Positions 29,218 through 39,365 of a DNA stretch of 64,000 nt are shown here, one piece after another. A program made the position numbers and the translations under genes. Under the pieces are notes generated by a model. That model saw nothing but the letters and a program-made list of their open reading frames with translations. It made no database searches and was not told the origin of the DNA. Origin of the DNA: CBFHMJ01 sp965656875 (GTDB taxonomy: Bacteria > Pseudomonadota > Gammaproteobacteria > Enterobacterales > Alteromonadaceae); assembly GCA_965656875.1 (NCBI GenBank), contig CBFHMJ010000025.1, positions 124,001 to 188,000 of the forward strand. Reading direction: 5' to 3'. Numbering within the stretch: position 1 is the stretch's first letter; every line of letters starts with the position of its first letter.

Positions 29218-30261
29218 TTAATCATAATTGAACACATCACCACCATGCATATCAATCATTTCTAATGCTTTACCACCACCTCGAGCAACACAGGTAAGCG
29301 GATCATCAGCAACAATGACTGGAATTCCGGTTTCTTCCATCAATAAGCGATCAAGGTCACGTAATAGTGCGCCACCACCGGTTAACACCATACCTTTTTC
29401 AGAAATATCTGAAGCCAGTTCTGGTGGTGATTGCTCAAGTGCTACCATGACTGCACTCACGATGCCTGTAAGAGGTTCCTGAAGTGCTTCAAGGATTTCA
29501 TTGCTGTTCAGTACGAAGCTTCTTGGGATACCTTCTGCAAGGTTACGACCACGAACTTCAATTTCCTGAACTTCATCACCCGGGAATGCTGAACCAATCT
29601 GATGCTTGATTCGCTCAGCTGTCGCTTCACCAATTAAACTACCGAAATTACGACGAACATAAGCAATAATCGCTTCATCGAATTTGTCACCACCGATACG
29701 TACAGACGATGAATAAACGATACCGTTTAATGAGATGATAGCGACCTCTGTCGTACCACCACCGATATCAACAATCATCGAACCTGTCGCTTCTGATACC
29801 GGTAAACCGGCACCAATTGCAGCAGCCATTGGCTCTTCGATTAAGTATACTTCCCGCGCACCTGCACCCAGTGCAGATTCTCTAATCGCTCTTTTCTCTA
29901 CTTGTGTGGCACCACATGGGACACACACCAGCACTCGAGGACTCGGACGGAGGAAATTATGATTATGAACTTCACTGATAAAATGCTGTAACATTTTTTC
30001 GGTAACGTAGAAGTCGGCAATAACACCATCTTTCATTGGACGTATTGCTCGAATGTTACCAGGGGTTCTACCCAACATTTGCTTCGCTTCACGACCTACT
30101 GCGGCAACACTTTTTGGCTCACCTGCTCGTTCTTGTCTGATAGCTACTACGGATGGTTCATTTAAAACGATACCCTGGTCTCTGACGTAAATTAACGTAT
30201 TTGCTGTTCCAAGGTCGATGGAGAGATCATTGGAAAACATTCCGCGAAGTTTTTTAAACAT
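29218..30261 (-). CDS. mreB: Actin-like rod-shape-determining protein MreB
   Basis: The 347-residue actin homologue keeps the nucleotide-binding motifs: phosphate-1 SIDLGTANTLIY, phosphate-2 VDIGGGTTEVA and adenosine VLTGGGALLRDLD. It forms membrane filaments that guide lateral wall growth. It is first in the mreBCD order and preceded by a 326-base intergenic region that should hold its promoter. Confidence 0.98.
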   Translation of the reverse strand: MFKKLRGMFSNDLSIDLGTANTLIYVRDQGIVLNEPSVVAIRQERAGEPKSVAAVGREAKQMLGRTPGNIRAIRPMKDGVIADFYVTEKMLQHFISEVHNHNFLRPSPRVLVCVPCGATQVEKRAIRESALGAGAREVYLIEEPMAAAIGAGLPVSEATGSMIVDIGGGTTEVAIISLNGIVYSSSVRIGGDKFDEAIIAYVRRNFGSLIGEATAERIKHQIGSAFPGDEVQEIEVRGRNLAEGIPRSFVLNSNEILEALQEPLTGIVSAVMVALEQSPPELASDISEKGMVLTGGGALLRDLDRLLMEETGIPVIVADDPLTCVARGGGKALEMIDMHGGDVFNYD

Positions 30262-30587
30262 GGAACTGGTTATTCCTTGACATATTTATAGATTCTAGCG
30301 CTGCGCTCACTTTACCAATGCCCCCTGAATTGAGCAAGATAAGAAGCAGATAATAAACGCTTTTTTTATCTGTTTTGTAATACACCAACAGTTTGAATGA
30401 TTGCAGAAACAATTGCGGCAATTCCAGTAAACAGGCTGTTAATTTTTGATGTCGTCAAACAGCCCGGTACAACTCAAACCTAACTCATTGCAAAGGCGTA
30501 GCAATATATAGCACAACCAGGTATTAACCAACAAAATTTTTACGATAAATCTGATATATTCCACGCCGTTTGAAACAGACTTTTACG
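30262..30587. other. Intergenic region between mshQ and mreB
   Basis: This 326-base region separates the end of the MSHA gene run from mreB. It should contain the mreB promoter on the minus strand, but I do not see a confident -35/-10 pair. No strong terminator was found after mshQ, so read-through into mreB is possible. Confidence 0.4.
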
Positions 30588-33500
30588 TTAATTTTTTTCT
30601 CGCCAGTATATTGCCCGATCATTGCCACGATAACTACCGAATGTTGCCACACCTGATGGAGGCACTGACAGTGAAGTTCCATTCCAGTAGTACTTTAACC
30701 ACGGCATTGCATCTAACCCGGTTGAATCAAATCCTATTGTCACCTCACCGGTATTACCATCACCTGGTGACGTTAAAATAAAATTGAAATCACCTGCCGA
30801 TACGGCAGCATTAAACGTCGCATCCGTCGTACTTCCGCCAACCGAAATACCGGTAAAAGATGTAGGTGACGTACCCGTCGCAGCGGGTGAAGTTGTCATC
30901 AGGCCGCTGGTCACCGCCGAACAGCTATCCAGTGTGTTCTGTATAAACGTTGTCCCATTGTAGTATTCAGTCACAAATGGTAAACGCAATGCCTCAGTTT
31001 CAGGACCATATGCATTATCGATAAATATACGTCCGTAACGCTGTTCAGTTGCACCAATGTTGTTAATACTCAAAGACTGACAACTTGCCTGCTCTCCGGT
31101 ACCTGTATCTTTAAGACACACATTATCGCTATCAGTAAAGAAATCTGTGTTAAACGTCATATCCATAGAAGAGATAAAAGGTGCCACCGGGGTTGCCGTT
31201 CTTAAATACTGCCACTGAGCATCTTCTACCGTAACTTCTCCATCACCATCGTAATCAGTTTCCTGCGACACAGTCAGCGAGCCTTCAGCTAACACATTTA
31301 ACACCGCACTACCGGATGAATCGACATAACTGATATCCGATGTTAAAGGGCTCAATTTCCAGAATGCTCCACCATAGTTATTAACGAGATTGCCCAACGC
31401 ATTGTATGCTTCGATTTGAATCATCGGATTAACCGACAAATCGAAAGGCTGCTCCATATAGGTGAATCCACTACAGCTATCGTTGATGACTGGCGTCGCC
31501 ATTGATGTTGCTTTCAAATAATCAGGAATAAAACGACCAATCGTTATTGCCGCACTATCAATTGTCATATTACTCAAATAACTGTGATCACGAACATCAA
31601 GACTAAACACACCTACTTCGGTAAAGTGAGCGGCATTAAAACTATACTCTCCCCGACTGGTCGATAAACCGGACGTCGTAAAACCACTTCCCGGCGCCAT
31701 TGATAAACTGGTTCCATACTTAAACTGACCACCACTACCCGACGCAGGCAAATCAAGGCCCAGATCAAATTCGATATCACCCGGCACATAATTTGGTGTA
31801 ACCAGCCCAGTGCTACTAATAGCAGAAAGTTCAAACCAGGCATTTTCACCCGCAACATGCGTAGTCGATGAATTAGATGAATTACCGTTTATAGCACTAC
31901 CAGCCGATGACTTTTTCATCGCAATATTGAACGCCGCAGGTTTTACTCTGAAATTTGCAGCCCCTGCTATGTCTAATCCCCCGCCGTTATAACGCGCTCT
32001 TAATGTCACTTGCCCAGCATCGTTATACACAGCTTGCAATGTGTCTGATTTACTATTCGCACCGAAATTGACTGGGATTGAAGAGTAACTGGACGTACTG
32101 CCATTATTTTTTGCAATGGAAGTGCCAGCCAGTTGGAACGTGGTATGAGATTCACTTGAGCACGTCGACGGATTATTACATTCCAATGCAAAATCAATAT
32201 TCAAATCATTTTGGAACAACGCACTACACACACCATTTGAATCTTTAACAGCCTGAACTTTAATATTAAATGGTGTTCCGGCTATTTGATCAGCAGCAGT
32301 CAGTGATTCAGACGCTCCGTATAGAAACTGTAAACCCACTGAACTGAATGTCATCTGACAAGCGGGGTCTTCAACACCATCTTTAAAGCATCTCAGCGAA
32401 GCTGACGGATTCGGCGAGTTAATACCCAATGTGACCGTTTCAGCGGTTGTATGAGAAAGGTTGTACTGGCTACTACCAATAAACGATATATTGTCACCGC
32501 CAACCCAACCGGAAGGAGACAAGGTTAATGTTGAGGAGCCGGTATAAAGTGTTGAACAATTGCTATCAACACATGCCTGAACAGTGACAGGCTCTGCTTC
32601 ACATGTTAACGCTGAACTATCATAAACCAGGCGATAGTGATCGATATTAGAACAGCCCTGAGAATCATTCATATCGGTTGTGATTTCAGCAGGACTTAAT
32701 ACCCGATTATAAATTCTTATTTCATCAAAAATACCGTTTGCTGAGGCGTAGGATGGCAACGAGTTATGATTATTTGATGCGTAGGTTGACGAATTATCAC
32801 CAAAAATAAGCGCTCCCATGTTACCGGGTTGACCATTCGTCGTTTGATTAGTATTTTCCGCGACTAATACCCCATCCACAAAGATTTGATAGTCATCGGT
32901 CGAATAGTCCCATGTCACTGTCACGTAATACCATGTGTTGCTATCTCTGGACGGCGGTAAACTTTCCGTGATGCTTAAGTCTTTGTCATCGCTGTCTTCA
33001 AATGCAAATCGTAGTTGACCACTATTCTGAATTTCAAGATGAAAATATTTTTGAGAAGAAGCGCTACTGGCATCGAATAAAGTCTTTTCGCCATTACCAT
33101 TTACACCTCCCTGTGACCATCGGCTATAACCGCTATACCAAAAACTAATCGTGCCTTTACTTCCAACATCAGCATCCAGGTCCAGTTGAGTATTCAACGC
33201 ACTATCAGTACTTATATTGTTAGTACCATTTATTCCCATCCCCTTACAGTACTTACCGTTTTGCAACGTCGATGCATTAATCCCGAATCCATCATTATTG
33301 TTACCACTTGAATCTGTAATACCGGAAGAAAAATCAACCTGTTCAAAGCGATAATAAGCGATCATGTCGCTACAACCGGGATAAGTTCGTGACGTGCCAT
33401 CGTAGTTCAAACCAGCAAGTTGGTTATTGTAATAATTGGAAATCGTTGCCGCATTCAGCGCGAAGTCAAAGACAACAAATTCATCTAACGGCGCTCTGAA

Positions 33501-35681
33501 TCCTTGCGCATTGTTAGTGCCAACACTATCAAAAGAGGTTCCTATATATTGCAACGTACCGGTGGCTTGAAGATTAATCTGTTCACGGTAGGTACCATCA
33601 ACATAAAGTGAAGTAGTACCATTTTGACCGACCAGTACCACGTTATGCCAGCCATCACTTAGCGAACCAAATTGAAAATTGCCATTTATTGAAGAGCCAG
33701 AGACGGGTTCATACACTCCCCATCTGAAGTTATTACCCGAATCAAGAAACATGAAATCACCGCCACCCTGGAAAGCAGCGAGTACATGATATGGACTATT
33801 TCCGGCTGTATTAAATGGCGTTTTTATCCATACAGAAGATGTCCAGGTATTCCCTAACAGCACACTCGTTTCAACATGATCGCCATAATCAACTAATTCA
33901 GCTGAACGACCCAGGACACCATCAGCCTGAGTCGTCATATCATCGAATGGCGTACCATTCACATTGCCCAGAAAATCAATAACCTGTCCAACACCGTTGT
34001 TATATTCACATTGGTCAAATGTATAATGAACAGCAGGCTGCACTTTGCTACAACCGTCACATTTAATGACAAGATTATCCCATGATGTACCTATGTCATT
34101 ATCATACGAGTAAAAACCCGCTTTCATCAGACTGGGCTGTTCATTCGCTACATTAATTAACGCAGTATTGTTTGCACAAATGGTAATACCGTCGCCATTA
34201 ACGGTTATTTGAAAAGAGATGGGATCATTGGCATAAAAGTTTGCAGAGCTTGCGAGCAGCGAAGCCGTTCCGCCTGAAACTTTGATTAAATCAAGCGAGC
34301 GATGTGTTCCGGGGAAGGTCGCATCATTGGAATATGTCGCGCCAAATTTGGTCCATCGGAGTAAATAGTAGTTTTCATCGTCCACATACCCAAAGACAAT
34401 GCCTGCATCGTTATTTGTCGTACTGGTCGCATTACTATATAAATCAGCTGTAATACTATAGTTATTTATCTGCGTAGAATCATAATCTGACGAAACAACA
34501 TCATAGACTATTGCCCCGTATTCGTTATCTCCTGACGGCGATACGGAACCATTCAGATTAAGGCGTCCTCCAGACAAATTGTATACGACATTTTGTGTCT
34601 CACTAAAGCTATTGTAAATTGACTCACCAGGCCAGTTGCTAATGTTTCGGTTAAAGTTCTCAACCTGCCAGTCTGTTACTTGCGACGAAAAGTCATTTTC
34701 ATAAATTGTTGTTAAAGGCGAAGTATCCGGACAAGTTAAAATAACGGCAGGAGCCATCTGCAATACCAGATCATCAAACGAGATATCATCCAAATCCCCG
34801 CCACCAGTATCTCCAGTCGTGATCCTGACCTCATAACTTTTCGTGCTATCAAAAATTAAATTAGCTCCCGTCAGATCCCAGGAAAAATCACCTTCGTCAT
34901 CATCTACATTAATAAAAAAGGAGTAATCCATACTGGAATCAGAACTACTCCTGATTCGAATTGAATTATAATTTTCATTCTCTATTACATCCCTGACACC
35001 GTTGAGATACAGGCGCTCAAGTTGCGTATTATTGACGGTGTTAAAAAAGTAACTGACTGACGCACCTTGTGAGTAATCAGGGTAGTATCGGCCGCCATAA
35101 CCAGAATCTTCATCATCAAAACCATCACCAATATGACGACGTTCAACAAATGCAAAACTATCCGTTGAGTCACTGGTTACAAATTCGATGCCATAGTAGC
35201 TAAAATCGTCATAATCCTGACGGCGACCATTACAATTGTTTCTCCAGCCTATAGGGTTGTTTCTATTCTGACACTGGCCCAACACAGCAATTTTATAGTG
35301 TCCGGCAGTCAAGGTGTGAGTTGCATTAACCGCCCCAAATCCAGAATTGGCCTGGCGGTTATAAACAATAGAATCTGAATCATTCCAAATAACAAAATAC
35401 AGCGCGCCATTTGCGCTGGATAATGAATTAACCTGCAAGCGAGTGAACGTAATATCGTGGGTTAAATGGAAATGAAGGGGTTTCTCAGGACGCCAGTTGT
35501 TCGTTCCATTGCGAGCAATAAACATGGGATAAACAGCATTATTATTGTCATCACCAATAAATGCGTAACCTGGCAGAACAATATTTGCAGCAGCATTAAA
35601 GGTCGCAAAAAGCACAGTGACTAATAATAGCCAACGTATCGAATAGTCTTTCATGCGTCTGGTCAAGCCATAACACCACAT
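30588..35681 (-). CDS. mshQ: MshQ, giant MSHA pilus-associated adhesin-like protein
   Basis: About 1697 residues. A signal segment lies near residues 10-35. The middle has two concanavalin A/LamG-like domains: one starting VHYTFDQC (about residue 548) and one starting MIAYYRFEQ (about 773), each with the W-x-KT/SFWY strand pattern and a VDG turn. From about residue 1015 to the end is the Cys-paired DUF6701 typical of MshQ. The protein is secreted and probably the tip or surface adhesin of the pilus. The frame opens at 35702, but ATG 35681 has AGAGG six bases upstream. It overlaps no neighbour; mshP ends 49 bases upstream. Confidence 0.9.
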   Translation of the reverse strand: MWCYGLTRRMKDYSIRWLLLVTVLFATFNAAANIVLPGYAFIGDDNNNAVYPMFIARNGTNNWRPEKPLHFHLTHDITFTRLQVNSLSSANGALYFVIWNDSDSIVYNRQANSGFGAVNATHTLTAGHYKIAVLGQCQNRNNPIGWRNNCNGRRQDYDDFSYYGIEFVTSDSTDSFAFVERRHIGDGFDDEDSGYGGRYYPDYSQGASVSYFFNTVNNTQLERLYLNGVRDVIENENYNSIRIRSSSDSSMDYSFFINVDDDEGDFSWDLTGANLIFDSTKSYEVRITTGDTGGGDLDDISFDDLVLQMAPAVILTCPDTSPLTTIYENDFSSQVTDWQVENFNRNISNWPGESIYNSFSETQNVVYNLSGGRLNLNGSVSPSGDNEYGAIVYDVVSSDYDSTQINNYSITADLYSNATSTTNNDAGIVFGYVDDENYYLLRWTKFGATYSNDATFPGTHRSLDLIKVSGGTASLLASSANFYANDPISFQITVNGDGITICANNTALINVANEQPSLMKAGFYSYDNDIGTSWDNLVIKCDGCSKVQPAVHYTFDQCEYNNGVGQVIDFLGNVNGTPFDDMTTQADGVLGRSAELVDYGDHVETSVLLGNTWTSSVWIKTPFNTAGNSPYHVLAAFQGGGDFMFLDSGNNFRWGVYEPVSGSSINGNFQFGSLSDGWHNVVLVGQNGTTSLYVDGTYREQINLQATGTLQYIGTSFDSVGTNNAQGFRAPLDEFVVFDFALNAATISNYYNNQLAGLNYDGTSRTYPGCSDMIAYYRFEQVDFSSGITDSSGNNNDGFGINASTLQNGKYCKGMGINGTNNISTDSALNTQLDLDADVGSKGTISFWYSGYSRWSQGGVNGNGEKTLFDASSASSQKYFHLEIQNSGQLRFAFEDSDDKDLSITESLPPSRDSNTWYYVTVTWDYSTDDYQIFVDGVLVAENTNQTTNGQPGNMGALIFGDNSSTYASNNHNSLPSYASANGIFDEIRIYNRVLSPAEITTDMNDSQGCSNIDHYRLVYDSSALTCEAEPVTVQACVDSNCSTLYTGSSTLTLSPSGWVGGDNISFIGSSQYNLSHTTAETVTLGINSPNPSASLRCFKDGVEDPACQMTFSSVGLQFLYGASESLTAADQIAGTPFNIKVQAVKDSNGVCSALFQNDLNIDFALECNNPSTCSSESHTTFQLAGTSIAKNNGSTSSYSSIPVNFGANSKSDTLQAVYNDAGQVTLRARYNGGGLDIAGAANFRVKPAAFNIAMKKSSAGSAINGNSSNSSTTHVAGENAWFELSAISSTGLVTPNYVPGDIEFDLGLDLPASGSGGQFKYGTSLSMAPGSGFTTSGLSTSRGEYSFNAAHFTEVGVFSLDVRDHSYLSNMTIDSAAITIGRFIPDYLKATSMATPVINDSCSGFTYMEQPFDLSVNPMIQIEAYNALGNLVNNYGGAFWKLSPLTSDISYVDSSGSAVLNVLAEGSLTVSQETDYDGDGEVTVEDAQWQYLRTATPVAPFISSMDMTFNTDFFTDSDNVCLKDTGTGEQASCQSLSINNIGATEQRYGRIFIDNAYGPETEALRLPFVTEYYNGTTFIQNTLDSCSAVTSGLMTTSPAATGTSPTSFTGISVGGSTTDATFNAAVSAGDFNFILTSPGDGNTGEVTIGFDSTGLDAMPWLKYYWNGTSLSVPPSGVATFGSYRGNDRAIYWREKN

Positions 35682-35730
35682 AATACACCTCTTGCGATTC
35701 AAATTTCTCTACCCTGTCAATTCTCAGGTT

Positions 35731-36207
35731 TTAGCGTTCTCTTGCTTCGATAGCAACCGTCCGCTGAGTTGTAAAGTTCCCCGCAATACAACTCGCCTCA
35801 CTCTCCACCCGATAATGCGTATAACCTGTTTCAGCAACGGTAAATTGCTGACAACTTACAACCGCAGAACACCCATAAAACCCTGCAACACTCGTAAAGT
35901 TAACGCTGGGTGTTGCACTCCCCGCAGGTTGAAAAAAGGCGTTAGCACAGCCTGCTCCACCGCCTGCCGGAGGAAAAATACGATTCATCCCTATCTCGGC
36001 TGCACTATTCGCAGCATTGAATGCTCTGACACCATAGACTTCCCAGGCTGTCGCTCTTGACGAACTGGATAAGACGTTGGTGATAACAGTACCAATCAAT
36101 AACATCACCAATACAACGAAAACCGCAACAACCAACATTGCGCCGGACTGCCTGTAGCGTAAGCTCATTCGACTGTTTTTCAAAAGTACGCTCTGATTAT
36201 GGAACAT
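35731..36207 (-). CDS. mshP: MshP, minor pilin-like protein
   Basis: The 158-residue protein has a PilX-like N-terminus: a short basic leader ending QSG, then a hydrophobic helix (AMLVVAVFVVLVMLLIGTVI). It resembles pilins but has AMLVV rather than FTLIE after the Gly, as is usual for PilX/MshP. The mature part contains Cys residues that could be disulfide-bonded. It overlaps mshO by 11 bases. An internal ATG at 36168 is a possible alternative start. Confidence 0.85.
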   Translation of the reverse strand: MFHNQSVLLKNSRMSLRYRQSGAMLVVAVFVVLVMLLIGTVITNVLSSSSRATAWEVYGVRAFNAANSAAEIGMNRIFPPAGGGAGCANAFFQPAGSATPSVNFTSVAGFYGCSAVVSCQQFTVAETGYTHYRVESEASCIAGNFTTQRTVAIEARER

Positions 36208-37075
36208 TTACAACATGAGCCTCGTGATTCAGAGCAATGGATTCTCCATCACGTTCAAAAACGAAATTAATCTGTATTACTGCATTTCTCAATAATGTAG
36301 ACCCGGAATAGATAAAGGGTGTTGCATTCGTCTGGCCTTCTGCCATTAAATCACTTTGCAGTGCCCCACTCACCGAGGAGGGAGGAAACTGCTGACCACA
36401 ACTGGTTGGAACAGCGGCGTTACAAGGCCAGTAATTGCTGTATCGATGAATTTGATCAGTGGACGAATCAGCGCAATACGACACTGCGGTATTCGCCAGA
36501 AAATAACGTTCGGTTGGAGAATCAGCATCAAAAAGAACTGAATTACTGAGAGAAACATCAGTAGCAGCAGTTCCAACACCAGGCAAAGAAGACAATGCAA
36601 AGGTGCGACCTGCGGTTTGATTAGCAAAGTCGCTATAAATTTGCCCGGAAGATAATGGATAGACAATAATCTTGTTCGGAGAAATACCTGCTACACCATG
36701 TTGCACCACGCGTATTGTATTTCCCAGAGGCTCGGGTGACTTTGGCACATTTATATAAGTAGAGCTGGCAAGGATTGGCAAAAACTCCACACATTGAACA
36801 CTACCAACCCGGTTAACACGAATACTGTTCGGCACAGCTTCTCTTAATTCACGAGTGATACGCTCAATAACATAACGGCTGGCACTTAAAATCTGCTCAC
36901 GATTCACGGTATCGGAATAAATATCAGCGCCAACACGAATATAACTTCCTAGTCCGATACCAATTACAGCCAGAATGAGAATAGTGACGAGTAACTCAAC
37001 CAGTGTGAACGCTTTTTTCCGGTTCTTAAGACCCGCTTGACCAGCAATCATCGATTTATCTAATTTAGTCATCAT
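36197..37075 (-). CDS. mshO: MshO, prepilin-like minor component
   Basis: The 292-residue protein has a type IV prepilin N-terminus, KKAFTLVELLVTILILAV, followed by a periplasmic domain. The residue before the Phe is Ala instead of Gly; prepilin peptidase can accept Ala but less well. The start ATG overlaps the mshD stop (TAATG). It presumably acts with MshB, C, D and P at the pilus tip. Confidence 0.87.
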   Translation of the reverse strand: MMTKLDKSMIAGQAGLKNRKKAFTLVELLVTILILAVIGIGLGSYIRVGADIYSDTVNREQILSASRYVIERITRELREAVPNSIRVNRVGSVQCVEFLPILASSTYINVPKSPEPLGNTIRVVQHGVAGISPNKIIVYPLSSGQIYSDFANQTAGRTFALSSLPGVGTAATDVSLSNSVLFDADSPTERYFLANTAVSYCADSSTDQIHRYSNYWPCNAAVPTSCGQQFPPSSVSGALQSDLMAEGQTNATPFIYSGSTLLRNAVIQINFVFERDGESIALNHEAHVVNVP

Positions 37076-37638
37076 TAGAAATTCCCCCTGTATGCGGAGA
37101 AATCCAATGATTCACCATTTGGCATGGTGACAGTCACGATAATGAGTTTAGCAGCATGGTTGGCAAGAACATCCGGATCATCAAATACACCATCAAAATT
37201 GGCGTCATAACCAACCTGAACATTCATTAAAAAATTTACGTATAACGAAGAATACGATGCGCCGCTATGTAGCTGGCTTCCTGATTGATTGTAGCCATTA
37301 TAGTCATCAACATCATCGTATAAATTCACACCACCCTCTCCCGCATCTGGTCCGAGTAATCCGGAAGTGGCACATGCTGGAGCGCCTGCTTCGTCACAAC
37401 GAAGCAAACTTGATGAATTATATGAATTCTCATCGAATGCCTTACCCGTAATTTCATTAAGTAAGGTATGAGCAAGTTCCGCTGCACGAACGGTATAAAC
37501 GGGATCGACCGCTTTTGTTGCCTGTGGATAGATCAAAACGGTCATCATCGTCATGGCAACGCCTAAAACGACAATTCCAATGATCATTTCAACCAACGTA
37601 AACCCTTGTTGTTCTCTGGCAAGCTTAAGGACAGGCAT
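37075..37638 (-). CDS. mshD: MshD, prepilin-like minor component
   Basis: The 187-residue protein starts MPVLKLAREQQG and continues with FTLVEMIIGIVVLGVA, a class IVa prepilin leader with Gly at -1. The frame opens at 37689, but ATG 37638 has GAAGGG seven bases upstream and places the cleavage site normally, overlapping the end of mshC by 14 bases. The mature part has a Cys pair and an acidic Asp/Tyr-rich segment. Confidence 0.88.
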   Translation of the reverse strand: MPVLKLAREQQGFTLVEMIIGIVVLGVAMTMMTVLIYPQATKAVDPVYTVRAAELAHTLLNEITGKAFDENSYNSSSLLRCDEAGAPACATSGLLGPDAGEGGVNLYDDVDDYNGYNQSGSQLHSGASYSSLYVNFLMNVQVGYDANFDGVFDDPDVLANHAAKLIIVTVTMPNGESLDFSAYRGNF

Positions 37639-38086
37639 GAATATACCCTTCTCTTTCCAGACACACCTGAACAGTTGCATCACCGGCAACTGAAATAGTG
37701 CATCCTCCAGCGCAGTTTCCTCCCGAAGGGCGTCCTAACGTGTCAAATATAACCGACACATTTTCTCCACCACCGATGGAAATGGTTAAACCATCTTCAA
37801 CAGGAAATGACAAACTGTTACTACCAAGAGCTGATGCACAATTGACAGGAATACCATAGTTCGCCGACCCCGAAAACAGCACGCTATAACAAGCACTATG
37901 GTCATTTAACGCTCTAAGTTGAGACTCTCGAAGAAGGGAAATAAGATGATCTCGGGTGGTGAGATGTGAAAAGTCCGCTGCATTAAATAAACGAGGAATT
38001 GCGACAACAGCAAGAATAGTGATCAATATACTGGTGATCACTAGCTCGATAATAGTAAAACCTTTCTGAGAAACAGAAGAATGCAT
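37625..38086 (-). CDS. mshC: MshC, prepilin-like minor component
   Basis: The 153-residue protein has the prepilin leader MHSSVSQKG followed by FTIIELVITSILITILAVVAIP. Its mature domain is GspH-like, with a late strand VIFDTLGRPSG and several Cys. It follows mshA after a strong attenuator, so it should be expressed at a lower level than the major pilin. Confidence 0.9.
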   Translation of the reverse strand: MHSSVSQKGFTIIELVITSILITILAVVAIPRLFNAADFSHLTTRDHLISLLRESQLRALNDHSACYSVLFSGSANYGIPVNCASALGSNSLSFPVEDGLTISIGGGENVSVIFDTLGRPSGGNCAGGCTISVAGDATVQVCLEREGYIHACP

Positions 38087-38123
38087 AAGCGGATAAAATA
38101 GAAACAGTTAATCCAGAAATGAA

Positions 38124-38154
38124 AAAGGGGAATATTTATTCCATATTCCCCTTT
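38124..38154 (-). terminator. Strong terminator/attenuator after mshA
   Basis: A 12-bp perfect stem (AAAGGGGAATAT / ATATTCCCCTTT) with a 7-base loop, followed on the minus strand by a TTTTT run. It starts 25 bases after the mshA stop. Partial read-through would supply mshC-Q, with mshA at higher level. Confidence 0.93.
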
Positions 38155-38178
38155 CTCCATGCGTTCAGGTTAACCCTG

Positions 38179-38685
38179 TTAGCAACCGCCAGTTACAACA
38201 TCAATTACTGGTGCGCTACCAGCTGATGATGGAGGCGTGTATGTTAAATGACAACTGTCACCACTAGAACCATTTTCCGTGAAATTAACGGTACCACCGG
38301 CATGAATACCAATAGTGCCAGAGGCTGGGTTAGCTGCTACTGCTGCTGCGCCAGAACCCTCAACAAATGTCCAGTCTGAAGAAGGAATATCAGCCGCTTG
38401 CTGCAATGCCGCCTGAGTTGCCGCCGGGTAACCATTTTCAGTTGCCAGTGTACCACCACCAACTTCAACAGTTGTCTGAGAACCAGTCTCTAAGCCAGAT
38501 AATGCAGCTTTAGCATAAACGATATTACCTGCACCTTTTAGTGCACCTGCAAGACCATTAATAGTAGACACTTTAGCGTCAGACTGCATATCAGCAAACT
38601 TTGGTGCAGCCGTCACAGCCAGAATACCAAGAATGATGATGACGATGATAAGTTCGATTAGCGTAAAGCCTTGTTGATTTCTCAT
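38179..38685 (-). CDS. mshA: MshA, major MSHA pilin
   Basis: The 168-residue pilin has a very short leader MRNQQG and the conserved helix FTLIELIIVIIILGILAVTA with Glu5. The mature domain is small, Ala/Gly/Ser-rich, with two Cys (CHLTYTP and the terminal GGC) forming the usual C-terminal disulfide. It is the main subunit of the pilus. The terminator just downstream supports its being the most abundant product of the locus. Confidence 0.93.
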   Translation of the reverse strand: MRNQQGFTLIELIIVIIILGILAVTAAPKFADMQSDAKVSTINGLAGALKGAGNIVYAKAALSGLETGSQTTVEVGGGTLATENGYPAATQAALQQAADIPSSDWTFVEGSGAAAVAANPASGTIGIHAGGTVNFTENGSSGDSCHLTYTPPSSAGSAPVIDVVTGGC

Positions 38686-38718
38686 TTGTTACCTCTTAAC
38701 TTCAATTTAAAAACAAAA

Positions 38719-39291
38719 CTAGATAGCAAAAACAGATACCTGACCTGACGATACGTCATAGGTAAACCCATGACTTCCCGTCAATGTCGGCGATGCATTA
38801 TCTGTCGGAGCAGTTGAAACCGTATCCGTGTGATAGTAATGACAATTGTTGCCATTGCTGGTCACAGCGTATGTCACGCTTTTGAATCCGGCCGACGTAA
38901 CTGCCGCTGAAGGTGGTGACTGTAAAACCAGATTAAACACCTCCAAACAGGTTTGCGCCGATGTCGATGATGCCCGGGTATCTGTTGCCTGACCGTTGCC
39001 AGTCGGAAAACCATTAGTACCGTCCACACCAACTGTGACATTGTCATAAGTTACCTGTGTTTGATTTGGATTGCCTGATGACACGTTCCCTGAAGGTCGC
39101 CCATCAAGCTCCCACTTTGCTCTGACGAGACTTACAGCGGAAGCAAAGCCACCAGCGACACCATCTACCGTCGCTTCTTGAGCATTATCTTGTGCAGACA
39201 AGAAACGAGGCAACGCAGTCACAGCCATCAATCCCAGAATAACTACAACAATCACTAATTCTATTAATGTAAAACCCTGATTCTTTTTCAT
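38719..39291 (-). CDS. mshB: MshB, minor MSHA pilin
   Basis: The 190-residue prepilin has leader MKKNQG and helix FTLIELVIVVVILGLMAVTA, with a mature domain like MshA but longer, with a Cys pair (TCLEVF and CHYYH). It lies just upstream of mshA (33 bases), as in Vibrio and Shewanella. Confidence 0.9.
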   Translation of the reverse strand: MKKNQGFTLIELVIVVVILGLMAVTALPRFLSAQDNAQEATVDGVAGGFASAVSLVRAKWELDGRPSGNVSSGNPNQTQVTYDNVTVGVDGTNGFPTGNGQATDTRASSTSAQTCLEVFNLVLQSPPSAAVTSAGFKSVTYAVTSNGNNCHYYHTDTVSTAPTDNASPTLTGSHGFTYDVSSGQVSVFAI

Positions 39292-39365
39292 AGCTAAATC
39301 AGTTTATTCCCAGTAATAAAGATTCATTTTCATATTAACGTTACACATCGATTTCACTGGCCACT

